Origin: Butyrivibrio sp. XPD2006
Lineage (GTDB): Bacteria; Bacillota; Clostridia; Lachnospirales; Lachnospiraceae
DNA length: 64,000 nt
Reading direction: 5' to 3'
Assembly: GCF_000420865.1 (NCBI RefSeq)
Contig: NZ_ATVT01000016.1
Span: 1 to 64,000, forward strand
The stretch's first letter is position 1; every line of letters begins with the position of its first letter. A program made the position numbers and the translations under genes. The notes beneath the pieces were generated by a model. The model ran no database searches. It saw only the letters and a list, made by a program, of their open reading frames with translations, and had not been told where the DNA came from. Positions 25,573 to 33,767 of this stretch are shown here, one piece after another.

Positions 25573-25631
25573 GTCAAAGAGGATTTTGTTTTCCTCTTTG
25601 ACCCCTTGACTCCGTCCCCAGGGACCATTTT
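25573..25631 (-). repeat. Single REP-like copy with an attached hairpin
   Basis: Positions 25599-25631 repeat 33 bases of the right arm at 21134-21166 exactly. Here the left partner is replaced by an 11-bp arm GTCAAAGAGGA (25573-25583), which pairs with TCCTCTTTGAC (25592-25602). The element begins at the stop codon of the GT2 gene, as if inserted or selected just downstream of a gene. Confidence 0.8.
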
Positions 25632-27690
25632 ATTGTGTTCTAAGACTTGAATACCCTTCCACATTCAGCGAGAAGTCGCTGCGATCGAGTGAGAAGTTAG
25701 GATTGTAGTATGGATCGCCCTTGTCGAGAACCTCTTTCCACTTGGTGCGGAAGTGCTCGGATTCGCCTTCGTAGCGGGCCGCATTCTTGCCTTCAAGGTC
25801 AAGGCCGCGGGAGAGAGACTCATAGTGGTAGAGCTCTGCGAATGGTGTGAACACGTTGAGGTATCCGGCCTGGCGGAGCTTTAAGCAAAAGTCCACGTCG
25901 TTGAGGCTGACTGCAAAGCCTTCGTCAAAGCCTCCGACCTCGTCGTACTTCTTGCGGCTGACCATGAGACATGCTCCGGTTACGGCGCTGACATCCTGAG
26001 CGTAGCAAAGGCGTCCCATGTAACCGAGGTTCATTCCGGCCTGTCCGTAGTGCGAATGTCCGGCAGTCCTGTGCGCTCCGAGTTTAAGGACAACGCCGGC
26101 GTGCTGTATCTTGCGATCCGGGAAGTAGAGCTTGGCTCCGACAGCACCGACGTCTGCGCGCTGGGCGTACATCAGAAGCTCCTCCATCCAGTTGACAGTA
26201 ATAACCTGTGTATCATTGTTTAAAAGAACTATGTAATCACCGGTAGAATTCTTGACACCGTAGTTTACAACCGCTGAATAGTTAAATCCGCTGTCCTTGT
26301 TGTCGCCGCCTGCCATCGCCTTGTAGGCTGTGTAGTCAACGACCTTGACGATGTCCTTAAGTCCACCGTTTTTCAGTTCCTCATAATATCCGCGGATCTC
26401 GCTGCCCTTGGAGTTATTCTCCACAACGATGATCTCGTAGTTGTCGTAAACCGACTTCTCGTATATTGAATCAATGCACCTCTTAAGGTCTTCCTTGTGC
26501 TCGCAGTTCGGGATCACGATTGAAATCTTGGGTGTTCCCTGAACCTCATAGGTGATCTTGAAGATAGTCTCAAACGCTCTTGTGCTGGTGATCTTGAAGT
26601 GATCATAACCATGTCTGCGCAGGTGGTCAGCCACAGCGCCCTTGGCTGCATCGATAGCATAAGGCTTGGCATTGATATCAGAAGCAACAGATCCCGCATG
26701 GCTTCTCCAGTAGTAGAGGAGCTTGGGCACATGCACGATATGCTCCGCCCTGTCAGTCAGTCTCAGGATCATGTCGTGGTCCTGGCTTCCGTCAAACTTA
26801 GGTCTGAAAAGCTCCGTGCCATCAAGAAGCGTTCTCTTGAACACACTGAAATGGCATATATAATTATTAGCTCTTAAGTTATCGATCGCATAATCCGGCT
26901 TGAAGTGCATGGTGATCATCTTGTTGATGTCATCACCCTTGAAGGTGGTCTCATCACAGTAGATGTAGTCCGCATTCTCCTCGTTGATAGCCTTCACATA
27001 CCAGTACAGAACCTCGGGATGAAGAATATCATCATGGTCGAAAAGACCTATGTACTCACCCTCAGCCAGCTCCAGACAATGGTTTGTGTTGCCGGAGATA
27101 CCTTCATTTTTCTCAAGCTTCTGATATTTGATCCGGCTGCCGCCGCCCGGTAAAAGAGCTTTAGGACCGGCCTGATACTCTTTTACAATTGCTTCGACAG
27201 TCCCGATGTGCTCAGCGTCGGACCCGTCAGCAAGGCACAGCTGCCAGTTGCCGTAGGTCTGTGCCAGCACAGACTCTATCATGTCGCGCAAAAACTTCTC
27301 AGGAGTGTTATAAAGCGGAACAAGGATCGATATGAGCGGCATTTTTTCAAATACAGCGCTCTCCTGCTCTTTTCTCGTCTCCTCAGATGGGAAGCTCTCT
27401 GTACCGTAATGGGTCATCGCCTTCTTTTCGATCTGCTTGTACTTGATCTTGGCAATGACTCCTCGCAGAGATCCCTGGTTCCTCACGCGGTCCCTCTGCC
27501 TGATAACCCAGTGCATTGCATTTCGCGCCGGTGTAGAGGCCTTCCAGATAGGGTTGTTCTTGATCCTGTTCAGCTTAAACTCCAGCTCCTGGTTCTTATC
27601 TTCAAGCTCCGCTATACGGCCCGCCAGGTCTGCGGTCTTCAGCTTCTCCTTCTCATATGCAGCTTTATAATCAAAATTGTTGTCTGTCAT
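25630..27690 (-). CDS. Two-domain glycosyltransferase family 2
   Basis: The 686-residue protein has an N-terminal coiled coil (10-45, LKTADLAGRIAELEDKNQELEFKLNRI), a first GT2 domain (about 117-360; ISILVPLYNTPEKFLRDMIES, GLFDHDDILHPE) and a second GT2 domain (about 390-660; ISIVIPNCEHKEDLKRCIDSI, VLLNNDTQV, FAVSLNDVDFCLKLRQAGY). Tandem GT2 domains often make alternating linkages in rhamnan or O-antigen-type polymers. It is cytoplasmic or membrane-associated. The stop codon abuts the REP-like copy. It follows the next GT gene with a 3-base gap, so both are in one operon starting upstream of wzm. Confidence 0.9.
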   Translation of the reverse strand: MTDNNFDYKAAYEKEKLKTADLAGRIAELEDKNQELEFKLNRIKNNPIWKASTPARNAMHWVIRQRDRVRNQGSLRGVIAKIKYKQIEKKAMTHYGTESFPSEETRKEQESAVFEKMPLISILVPLYNTPEKFLRDMIESVLAQTYGNWQLCLADGSDAEHIGTVEAIVKEYQAGPKALLPGGGSRIKYQKLEKNEGISGNTNHCLELAEGEYIGLFDHDDILHPEVLYWYVKAINEENADYIYCDETTFKGDDINKMITMHFKPDYAIDNLRANNYICHFSVFKRTLLDGTELFRPKFDGSQDHDMILRLTDRAEHIVHVPKLLYYWRSHAGSVASDINAKPYAIDAAKGAVADHLRRHGYDHFKITSTRAFETIFKITYEVQGTPKISIVIPNCEHKEDLKRCIDSIYEKSVYDNYEIIVVENNSKGSEIRGYYEELKNGGLKDIVKVVDYTAYKAMAGGDNKDSGFNYSAVVNYGVKNSTGDYIVLLNNDTQVITVNWMEELLMYAQRADVGAVGAKLYFPDRKIQHAGVVLKLGAHRTAGHSHYGQAGMNLGYMGRLCYAQDVSAVTGACLMVSRKKYDEVGGFDEGFAVSLNDVDFCLKLRQAGYLNVFTPFAELYHYESLSRGLDLEGKNAARYEGESEHFRTKWKEVLDKGDPYYNPNFSLDRSDFSLNVEGYSSLRTQ

Positions 27691-27693
27691 TAC

Positions 27694-29817
27694 TTACTTC
27701 CTTGAATCCTTTATTTTCAGCACGTTCGGAACCCAGTTGATGAGTTTCAAGCGGCTTGTCTTGTCGATTGCAAGCATGCCGATCTGGTAATATCCCGGAG
27801 GGAGCGTGTTCTTGTCAATTCTGAGCTTGTAGCCTGTGAGGTCCACATTTACCTGATCGCTCAGGCGCACGCGGATGTCAGGGCGGTACCAGACGTAAGG
27901 TGTAAAGCTGTAGACCTTGGTGTTTACAGGGCCCACTGAACCGTCAGGACTCTTCTCGATCTGCCTCAGCACAAGCTTTTTGTCAAAGCATGCGTTGTCG
28001 GAGCCGATGACGAAGCTGTAGCCCTTGAGATAATAGCCCTCATCGCACCCGGATGCTGTAACGCCGTAGAGCCAGTTGTCCATCCTTCCGTTGTACTCGC
28101 AGCCAACGCGAAGGCACTGGTCCTCTCTTGCTCCGCGGATTCCCTTCTCATGGATGCTCGCAGTAGCATATGGCAGATTCTCGACAGGCGTGTAATCCTC
28201 GCGTGGAATGATCGCCGAAATTGTCTCGTCCTCAGTCAGATGCGGACTGTAGAAAGGATCCCAGTTGTACAGATGGGCATGCTTTCTCATGAGGGTGTCG
28301 CCCTCAACGGCCAGTCTCTCCATCTTCTTGGGGTCAAGGTTATCAAGCCCCCTGGTCAGAGACTCGTGGTGGTAAAGATAAATGTGATTGCAGCAGACGT
28401 TGTAGTAGCCCCTCTCATGGATGGTGTAGCACAGATCCACGTCGTTGAAAGCTACCGCAAGGTCTTCAGGGAAGCCTCCCGCCTCAATGAACTTCTTGCG
28501 GCTGACCAGCAGACATGCGGCTGTCGAGCCTATAGTATTATGGATTCCCCTGTTATATCCGAAATAGTGACTCTTGTTGTCATGCATCTTCTGCAGCTTG
28601 TGCACAGGGCCGCGCCTTACATTGGCGATTCCGGCGTGCTGGATGAGATCAGTGTCGGGATAGATGAGCTTGGCACCGACTACGCCGACATGGCGAAGCT
28701 GCGCCTGAGAGAGCATCTCGCGAAGCCATCCTTCCTTGGCACATTCAATGTCATCATTCATGAAAAGAAGGTATTCTCCCGAAGAGTTTTTTACCCCCTG
28801 ATTGCACATGGCTGAGAAATTGAAATCCTGAAGCTTGTAGATATAGTTGATCTTCACAAGGCCGTTCTTGCGAGGTGCCCTGGAAGCATAAACTCCATAT
28901 TTAACCCTGTTTGCGGCATTTGACCCGTTGTCGATAATGACAATATCGTACTTGATATTGTCATCGCCGGTGGTCTCAATTATTGAATTAAGGCACTGCT
29001 GCAAAATCTCAGGGTGATCCTTGGACGGAATGATGATGCTGACGGTGGCAGGTGCCAGGAGCATGTGCCTGGAAGTATGGAAATTCCTTCCGTAGAACAC
29101 ATCCTGCTCAGGGCTTCTGTGGAACAGAACCTGCTTGATGTGGCCGATTGGGAACTCGAGGCCGGTTCTTTTTGCGAAAGCATGCTCATGTATTGCCAGC
29201 ATGCAGAACAGCACGTCTGCAGACAAAAGAGATGCTTCCAGCCCGGTCTGCTCGACACTTCCGCGCTTATGTGAAGTCCCGCCAAGCATTTTGACCGCAT
29301 TGTCATATTCCTTGGATGATTCATGCAAAGTCTTTGCTCTGCATGCGAAATAACTGCCTATATAGAAGGCGTTCAGATATGAATCGGGAGACCAGTCGGG
29401 CTTAAAATACGGATGAATGTATTTGCCGTTAGCTCCGGCTTCGTCCTCATCTCCGTAAACCACGTTGTGTTCCGGATGCGCGATAAAGTACTGTCTTACT
29501 ACCTCCGCAGCCTTTTTGATGAGCTTGCCCTTGGGACTTACAAAGAGATAGACTGTGTTGTCATCTGCCTTGTTGTCCTGAACTTCCCATACTTTGCCGT
29601 AGGGGATCACTTTGACAGTCGGGTCCGGGAGTTTATGGGGAATCTTTTCCCCATTCTCATCCTCGTCATAAATGACCGGTGCTGTGGCCATAACAACAGG
29701 CTCTTTTTCACGAGCGTGCTGCCACTTGTCGTAAGCTGAAGACTTGGCGGCTAATACCTTGTTGTATTTAGTTGTGCTCTTCTTCACAAGCCCTGACTTG
29801 ACCAGTCCTTTTAGCAT
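27694..29817 (-). CDS. Glycosyltransferase family 2 with C-terminal beta-rich domain
   Basis: The 707-residue protein has a degenerate first GT2-like part (about 80-245, YLFVSPKGKLIKKAAEVVRQYF, VVYGDEDEAG), then a clear GT2 domain (about 258-520; VSIIIPSKDHPEILQQCLNSII, LLFMNDDIECA, AVAFNDVDLCYTIHERGYYNV, HHESLTRG). The C-terminal 150 residues are beta-rich and may bind carbohydrate (YVWYRPDIRVRLSDQVNVDLTGYKLRI). It follows the methyltransferase-kinase gene by six bases. The donor is not known. The N-terminal half may be a non-catalytic scaffold as in other long rhamnan transferases. Confidence 0.87.
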   Translation of the reverse strand: MLKGLVKSGLVKKSTTKYNKVLAAKSSAYDKWQHAREKEPVVMATAPVIYDEDENGEKIPHKLPDPTVKVIPYGKVWEVQDNKADDNTVYLFVSPKGKLIKKAAEVVRQYFIAHPEHNVVYGDEDEAGANGKYIHPYFKPDWSPDSYLNAFYIGSYFACRAKTLHESSKEYDNAVKMLGGTSHKRGSVEQTGLEASLLSADVLFCMLAIHEHAFAKRTGLEFPIGHIKQVLFHRSPEQDVFYGRNFHTSRHMLLAPATVSIIIPSKDHPEILQQCLNSIIETTGDDNIKYDIVIIDNGSNAANRVKYGVYASRAPRKNGLVKINYIYKLQDFNFSAMCNQGVKNSSGEYLLFMNDDIECAKEGWLREMLSQAQLRHVGVVGAKLIYPDTDLIQHAGIANVRRGPVHKLQKMHDNKSHYFGYNRGIHNTIGSTAACLLVSRKKFIEAGGFPEDLAVAFNDVDLCYTIHERGYYNVCCNHIYLYHHESLTRGLDNLDPKKMERLAVEGDTLMRKHAHLYNWDPFYSPHLTEDETISAIIPREDYTPVENLPYATASIHEKGIRGAREDQCLRVGCEYNGRMDNWLYGVTASGCDEGYYLKGYSFVIGSDNACFDKKLVLRQIEKSPDGSVGPVNTKVYSFTPYVWYRPDIRVRLSDQVNVDLTGYKLRIDKNTLPPGYYQIGMLAIDKTSRLKLINWVPNVLKIKDSRK

Positions 29818-29823
29818 ATCCCC

Positions 29824-31998
29824 TTAATCCCACTCCTCGTCTTTGTACATACGTTCTTCGCGCTTTTCGATAATCTTCTTGCCGATCTTTTTGATCAGAT
29901 TCTTGCCCTTCTTAGGCTGCTGAGGCGCTGCGGGTTCCTCCTCGTGAAGAGAGTTTGCAAGTGCGTCAGCCGCATTCCTCGGAATCAGCGTTGTAAGAAG
30001 CGAAAGCTCCAGGTGATTCCTGGACTGCATGTTGAGCTTCTGGCTGGATAAGCCGAACTCAATATTAGGGTCGTCTGAGTTAAAGACAAATGTATCATCT
30101 GAAATCCACTGACCGTTTACAGGGTGGATGTCAATATCACAGCCGGTGTCCGAAATCGGCTTGCCGTTCCACTTCGCGTCCTTGATAGTAACGATACACG
30201 GCGCAAATGCCGGGTCCACACGGACAATCCTGCAATCATCGGAAACTCTCAGGTCCAGCGTGATTGTATTGTTGTCGTCGTAAGTCTCCTCCGGGAAGAA
30301 AGAATCATCCTCAGAGTAGCCGTTTCCCTCGTCGAGATAAATCTGAACACAGTCATCGGGTCTTGCTGCCTCGGCTCCGCCCTGCAGCTCTTTTGGCACG
30401 ATAGTCTTCCTGCCAAGGGCCTTCCAAAGCTCAACCATGGACTTTCTGTTGCCTGTGACGTACTTCTGGAACTGATACTCCTCTTCCAAAAGATCTTTTA
30501 TCTCATCCTCGGTGATGCCGATTTCCTTGTAAAGTGGCTTTAAGTCAAACTTCTCGCGCTTGCGATCCTCTAACCTGTAGCAGTAGAGCGCTCTCCAAAC
30601 CTGTTCTTTGGCCGGAATGCACTTACCGTAAGTCCACTCATAATCTATTATAGTCCAAATAGGACCGTTGACCATAACATTGGAAAAGATAAGGTCGTAG
30701 TCCGAAACGGGATAATCCTCTTTGTACCTGATCCTCTTGATGTACTCATTGACCAGTGCATAGAAGCCGTCGGGATCGTCCCTGTCAACGCACTCATCAA
30801 GAAGAGATGCCAGTGGCACTCCGTTGACAAAAGAGAAAATGGCGCAGCCCATCTTTTCGTCGATCTGGCAGTCGTTGATCTCAAAATCGCCGCCCTGGAA
30901 CTTCTGCTTAAGGCCAAGGTAAGCATCCCTGATGCCGAAGACATGCTCTTTGGCTGCCTCAGTCAGCGGGAACTTCCTGATGACACGGCGTCCTGCCCTG
31001 TCAATGGCGATGTCAGTTCTTATCTTGAACTCGTCTACGCGGTCATTTGAATACTTGCTGTAAATTGTATCAAAGCCGGGTCCGAGTATTACTTCAAAAG
31101 AGTTCGCGAACTCCTGATACATATCCTCACGTACAAGATCTTCATAAGCTCTTTTCTCATTAAAGAGCACAAGCCTGTCCTGGTCGAAGTTGCGGACATT
31201 GTCCTGCAGATCCCCGAACTTGGGGGTGTAGGAATCCGAGTGCAAAAGAGTCATGAACTTATAGTCAGGATACGGATAATAGAAATGGTACTCATTTATG
31301 CCGCATTTCTTGAAGATGTTAATGAGGCCGTTCCTTGAAAACGTCCTCGCAACGGAGTCGGGGGAGTAGCCCTCAATTCCTGTAAAGTAGCTTCCCAGAT
31401 GGTCTTCCTTGCAGCCGGCAAAGTACTTGAGTCCAAGCCTGTTCTCAATGGCGATGACGATCCTTCCGCCCTTTTTGAGATGTCTTTTGAGCATGCGAAG
31501 GAACTTCTCGTAGGGGCTGTCAGTGCCGATGTAGCCCTGGCCGTACTCGAAGACGCCGATGAGGAAGATGTAGTCAAAATCCTTGGGAAGGTCGGGCTCG
31601 ATATCCCTGAAATTGCCCACGTGAATTGTGACGTTGTCGCAGTCAGCATTGCGGGTTGCGTTGATCTCGGACCTTCTCCTGGAGAGATCGCAGGCCACAA
31701 CCTCTTTTGCCTTGGATGCGAGCATACCTGTGATGGCACCACAGCCTGAGCCGACTTCAAGGACCTTGGCGTGCTTGTCCATGGGGATCCACTCAACGAT
31801 GTTGGCGCGCTGGTCAGAAAGGTGGTACATGATGGGCCAGTTGTTGCGCTCCTCGATGACCTGCTGGTACTCTTCTTTTTTGTATTTTTTGACAATCTCA
31901 AGAAGGTCGTTCTCTATAGATCCGTCGCTGTAGAGATCAACCCCTGAGTAATGTTTGAAATTGAGGCTTACGCCGCCGATTTTTATAACTTCCTGCAT
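29824..31998 (-). CDS. Methyltransferase-kinase fusion resembling WbdD (chain terminator)
   Basis: Residues 55-260 are a class I SAM methyltransferase (motif I KVLEVGSGCGAITG, then GRIVIAIENRLGLKYF). Residues 310-530 look like a protein-kinase-fold domain: RRVIRKFPL with the nucleotide-binding Lys, YDLIFSNVMV as catalytic loop (D and N) and TIIDYEW in place of DFG. A beta-rich domain follows (575-695), then a basic amphipathic tail (KNLIKKIGKKIIEKREERMY) suited to membrane binding. In E. coli O9a, WbdD methylates and phosphorylates the chain end, and the Wzt C-terminus then recognises it. Here the next gene is that kind of Wzt. The function is inferred by analogy of domain order and context. 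Confidence 0.8.
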   Translation of the reverse strand: MQEVIKIGGVSLNFKHYSGVDLYSDGSIENDLLEIVKKYKKEEYQQVIEERNNWPIMYHLSDQRANIVEWIPMDKHAKVLEVGSGCGAITGMLASKAKEVVACDLSRRRSEINATRNADCDNVTIHVGNFRDIEPDLPKDFDYIFLIGVFEYGQGYIGTDSPYEKFLRMLKRHLKKGGRIVIAIENRLGLKYFAGCKEDHLGSYFTGIEGYSPDSVARTFSRNGLINIFKKCGINEYHFYYPYPDYKFMTLLHSDSYTPKFGDLQDNVRNFDQDRLVLFNEKRAYEDLVREDMYQEFANSFEVILGPGFDTIYSKYSNDRVDEFKIRTDIAIDRAGRRVIRKFPLTEAAKEHVFGIRDAYLGLKQKFQGGDFEINDCQIDEKMGCAIFSFVNGVPLASLLDECVDRDDPDGFYALVNEYIKRIRYKEDYPVSDYDLIFSNVMVNGPIWTIIDYEWTYGKCIPAKEQVWRALYCYRLEDRKREKFDLKPLYKEIGITEDEIKDLLEEEYQFQKYVTGNRKSMVELWKALGRKTIVPKELQGGAEAARPDDCVQIYLDEGNGYSEDDSFFPEETYDDNNTITLDLRVSDDCRIVRVDPAFAPCIVTIKDAKWNGKPISDTGCDIDIHPVNGQWISDDTFVFNSDDPNIEFGLSSQKLNMQSRNHLELSLLTTLIPRNAADALANSLHEEEPAAPQQPKKGKNLIKKIGKKIIEKREERMYKDEEWD

Positions 31999-32003
31999 GT
32001 TCC

Positions 32004-33374
32004 TTATTCCTTAGCGTCCTGTACAACGCATTTTGATTCCATATCGTAGTAACCAACCGTGTTCTTGTCGGAGACAACGGTTATGTTCAGGGCATCGTAG
32101 AGCCTGTGGTAGACTGTGAAGTCATTCTGCTCAAAGCCTGTAACTCCGAAGCTTATCAAGTATTCGCCGCCCTGAAGTGTCATTTTCTGGGTAAAAGAGA
32201 TTTCTTTTACATCTCCTGCATCGACCGGGTCAAGGAATGCCTTCTCCACCATGGAGTTGGTACCTGTGATCTCGATACCCATGATGTTCTTGAAGGTGAA
32301 GGCAAAAATGGGCGCTGCCACTGCCTGCCTGAAGCGGACCTTCATGTGGACTGTGAACTCGCTGCCCTTGATGATAGAGTTGGTGCGGGTTCCGCGGTCG
32401 TCTGTTACGTAGTATTCCTCGATGGATGCTGCTCCGTCGCCGTACTCGAGAGTGTCGGGATTGGTTGCGGTATCGGGCTTGCCGGTTGCTGTGTCTGTCT
32501 TGTCAGATTTGTCTGATTTGGACTTTGTGTCTGACTTTGTCTTGCTGTCTGACTTGTCAGATGCCTTAGCTGCAGCCTCGCGGATCTGCTCATCATCAAG
32601 AAGGTTCTCCGTATCTCCTGCGCTAGGCAGCGGATACTGTCCAACAAGGACCTGTTTGTAAATGTCGATCATCTTCTTGGGTGTTCCCTCGCCCAGGAGC
32701 ACGCCCTGATTGAGTAGCACAGCCCTGTCGCAGTACTTGCTGATACTGGAGAGGTCGTGGGATACGAAGAGGATGGTCTTGCCCTGCTTCTTGAATTCCT
32801 CAAACTTGTGATAGCACTTGGCCTGGAAGAATACGTCTCCGACCGAAAGGGCCTCATCGACGATGAGGATCTCAGGGTCGATGTTGATCGCTACCGCAAA
32901 CGCCAAGCGGACAAACATACCACTGGAGTAAGTCTTGACCGGCTGATAAACGTAGTCACCGATGTCCGCAAACTCAAGGATTGAATCCAGTCGCTTTGTG
33001 ATCTCTTCCTCAGAGAAGCCGATCATCATACCATTCAAATATATGTTATCGATTCCGTTATATTCCATGTTAAAGCCTGCACCCAGCTCAAGAAGTGCTG
33101 AGATATGGCCGTCTACGTTGACTTCACCGGATGACGGGGAGAGAACGCCTGTAATGATCTTGAGGATTGTACTCTTTCCCGAACCGTTGGTTCCGATGAT
33201 GCCCACTGTCTCTCCCTTTTTAACTGTGAGGTTCACGTTATTGAGAGCCAGATGTTCCTTGTACCTGTCCTTACGGACCAGGCCAAGAGAGTCCTTGAGG
33301 CGGTCAATCGGCTTGTCATACAGTTTATAAATTTTCGTGAGGTTCCTGACCTCAATCGCTGTGTCTTTATCCAT
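32004..33374 (-). CDS. wzt: Polysaccharide ABC exporter ATPase with carbohydrate-binding C-terminus
   Basis: This 456-residue protein is the ATPase of a Wzm/Wzt (TagGH-like) exporter. Residues 1-250 are the nucleotide-binding domain: Walker A GTNGSGKST (61-69), signature YSSGMFVRLAFA, Walker B ILIVDEALSVGD. A Lys/Ser/Asp/Thr repeat linker (about 280-320) leads to a beta-sandwich Wzt_C-like domain (325-456, SEFTVHMKVRFRQAVAAPIFAFTFKNIMGIEITGTNS). In O-antigen exporters that domain binds the capped glycan end, coupling termination to export. The gene is separated from its permease by the 393-base array region, which is unusual. It is the first gene after the array, and AGGA precedes the ATG. 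Confidence 0.92.
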   Translation of the reverse strand: MDKDTAIEVRNLTKIYKLYDKPIDRLKDSLGLVRKDRYKEHLALNNVNLTVKKGETVGIIGTNGSGKSTILKIITGVLSPSSGEVNVDGHISALLELGAGFNMEYNGIDNIYLNGMMIGFSEEEITKRLDSILEFADIGDYVYQPVKTYSSGMFVRLAFAVAINIDPEILIVDEALSVGDVFFQAKCYHKFEEFKKQGKTILFVSHDLSSISKYCDRAVLLNQGVLLGEGTPKKMIDIYKQVLVGQYPLPSAGDTENLLDDEQIREAAAKASDKSDSKTKSDTKSKSDKSDKTDTATGKPDTATNPDTLEYGDGAASIEEYYVTDDRGTRTNSIIKGSEFTVHMKVRFRQAVAAPIFAFTFKNIMGIEITGTNSMVEKAFLDPVDAGDVKEISFTQKMTLQGGEYLISFGVTGFEQNDFTVYHRLYDALNITVVSDKNTVGYYDMESKCVVQDAKE

Positions 33375-33490
33375 ATATAATTCCTGTTAACTAGTTTGGA
33401 AAAACTTTTCTGCTTGTATATTTCATTCACTGCATGTTCTTATGTTTAGAGCAGTCTTTCTATGTCCATGGCATGTTATTCTCTGTTCAA

Positions 33491-33722
33491 AGTCATGCTA
33501 CAGAGAAAATTTGTAAAAAACATGACTTTTGAGCCCTCTTAAAGTCATGTTTATTTGAAAAAACTGTTTTAGCATGACTTTACATTCATGCTGTAGAGAA
33601 AAACTGCTTAAAACATGACTTTTTTACAAGTTTTATTCATGTTTTTAACAAAAATCTTATTTCACATGACTTTATCAAAACGCGAAGTCATGCGAATTTG
33701 AAAAAACTCTAAAAACATGACT
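33491..33722. repeat. Array 2: five inverted-repeat units, A(G/T)TCATG-N23-CATGACT
   Basis: This occupies the 393-base gap between wzm and wzt. Five units of exactly 37 bp lie at 33491-33527, 33543-33579, 33584-33620, 33635-33671 and 33686-33722. The right arm is always CATGACT; the left is AGTCATG in units 1, 2 and 5, and ATTCATG in units 3 and 4. All interiors are 23 bases, with G or C at interior position 8 followed by AAAA at positions 9-12 and little other conservation. Gaps are 15, 4, 14 and 14 bases. The stretch 33375-33490 holds only imperfect CATG-containing remnants. Confidence 0.88.
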
Positions 33723-33767
33723 CCAATGCACGTAATAGCGTATATTTGTTATCGGCGCTACTCAGTA

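Noticed and set aside
21061..25631. Composite transposon or genomic island bounded by REP copies
   Set aside because: No transposase, integrase or target duplication is visible. The block contains ordinary pgm and redox genes. Kept only as a possible rearrangement endpoint.
25203..33722. CRISPR arrays
   Set aside because: The repeated parts are short inverted arms rather than direct repeats, unit spacing is not constant like repeat-spacer arrays, and no cas gene is present in the window.
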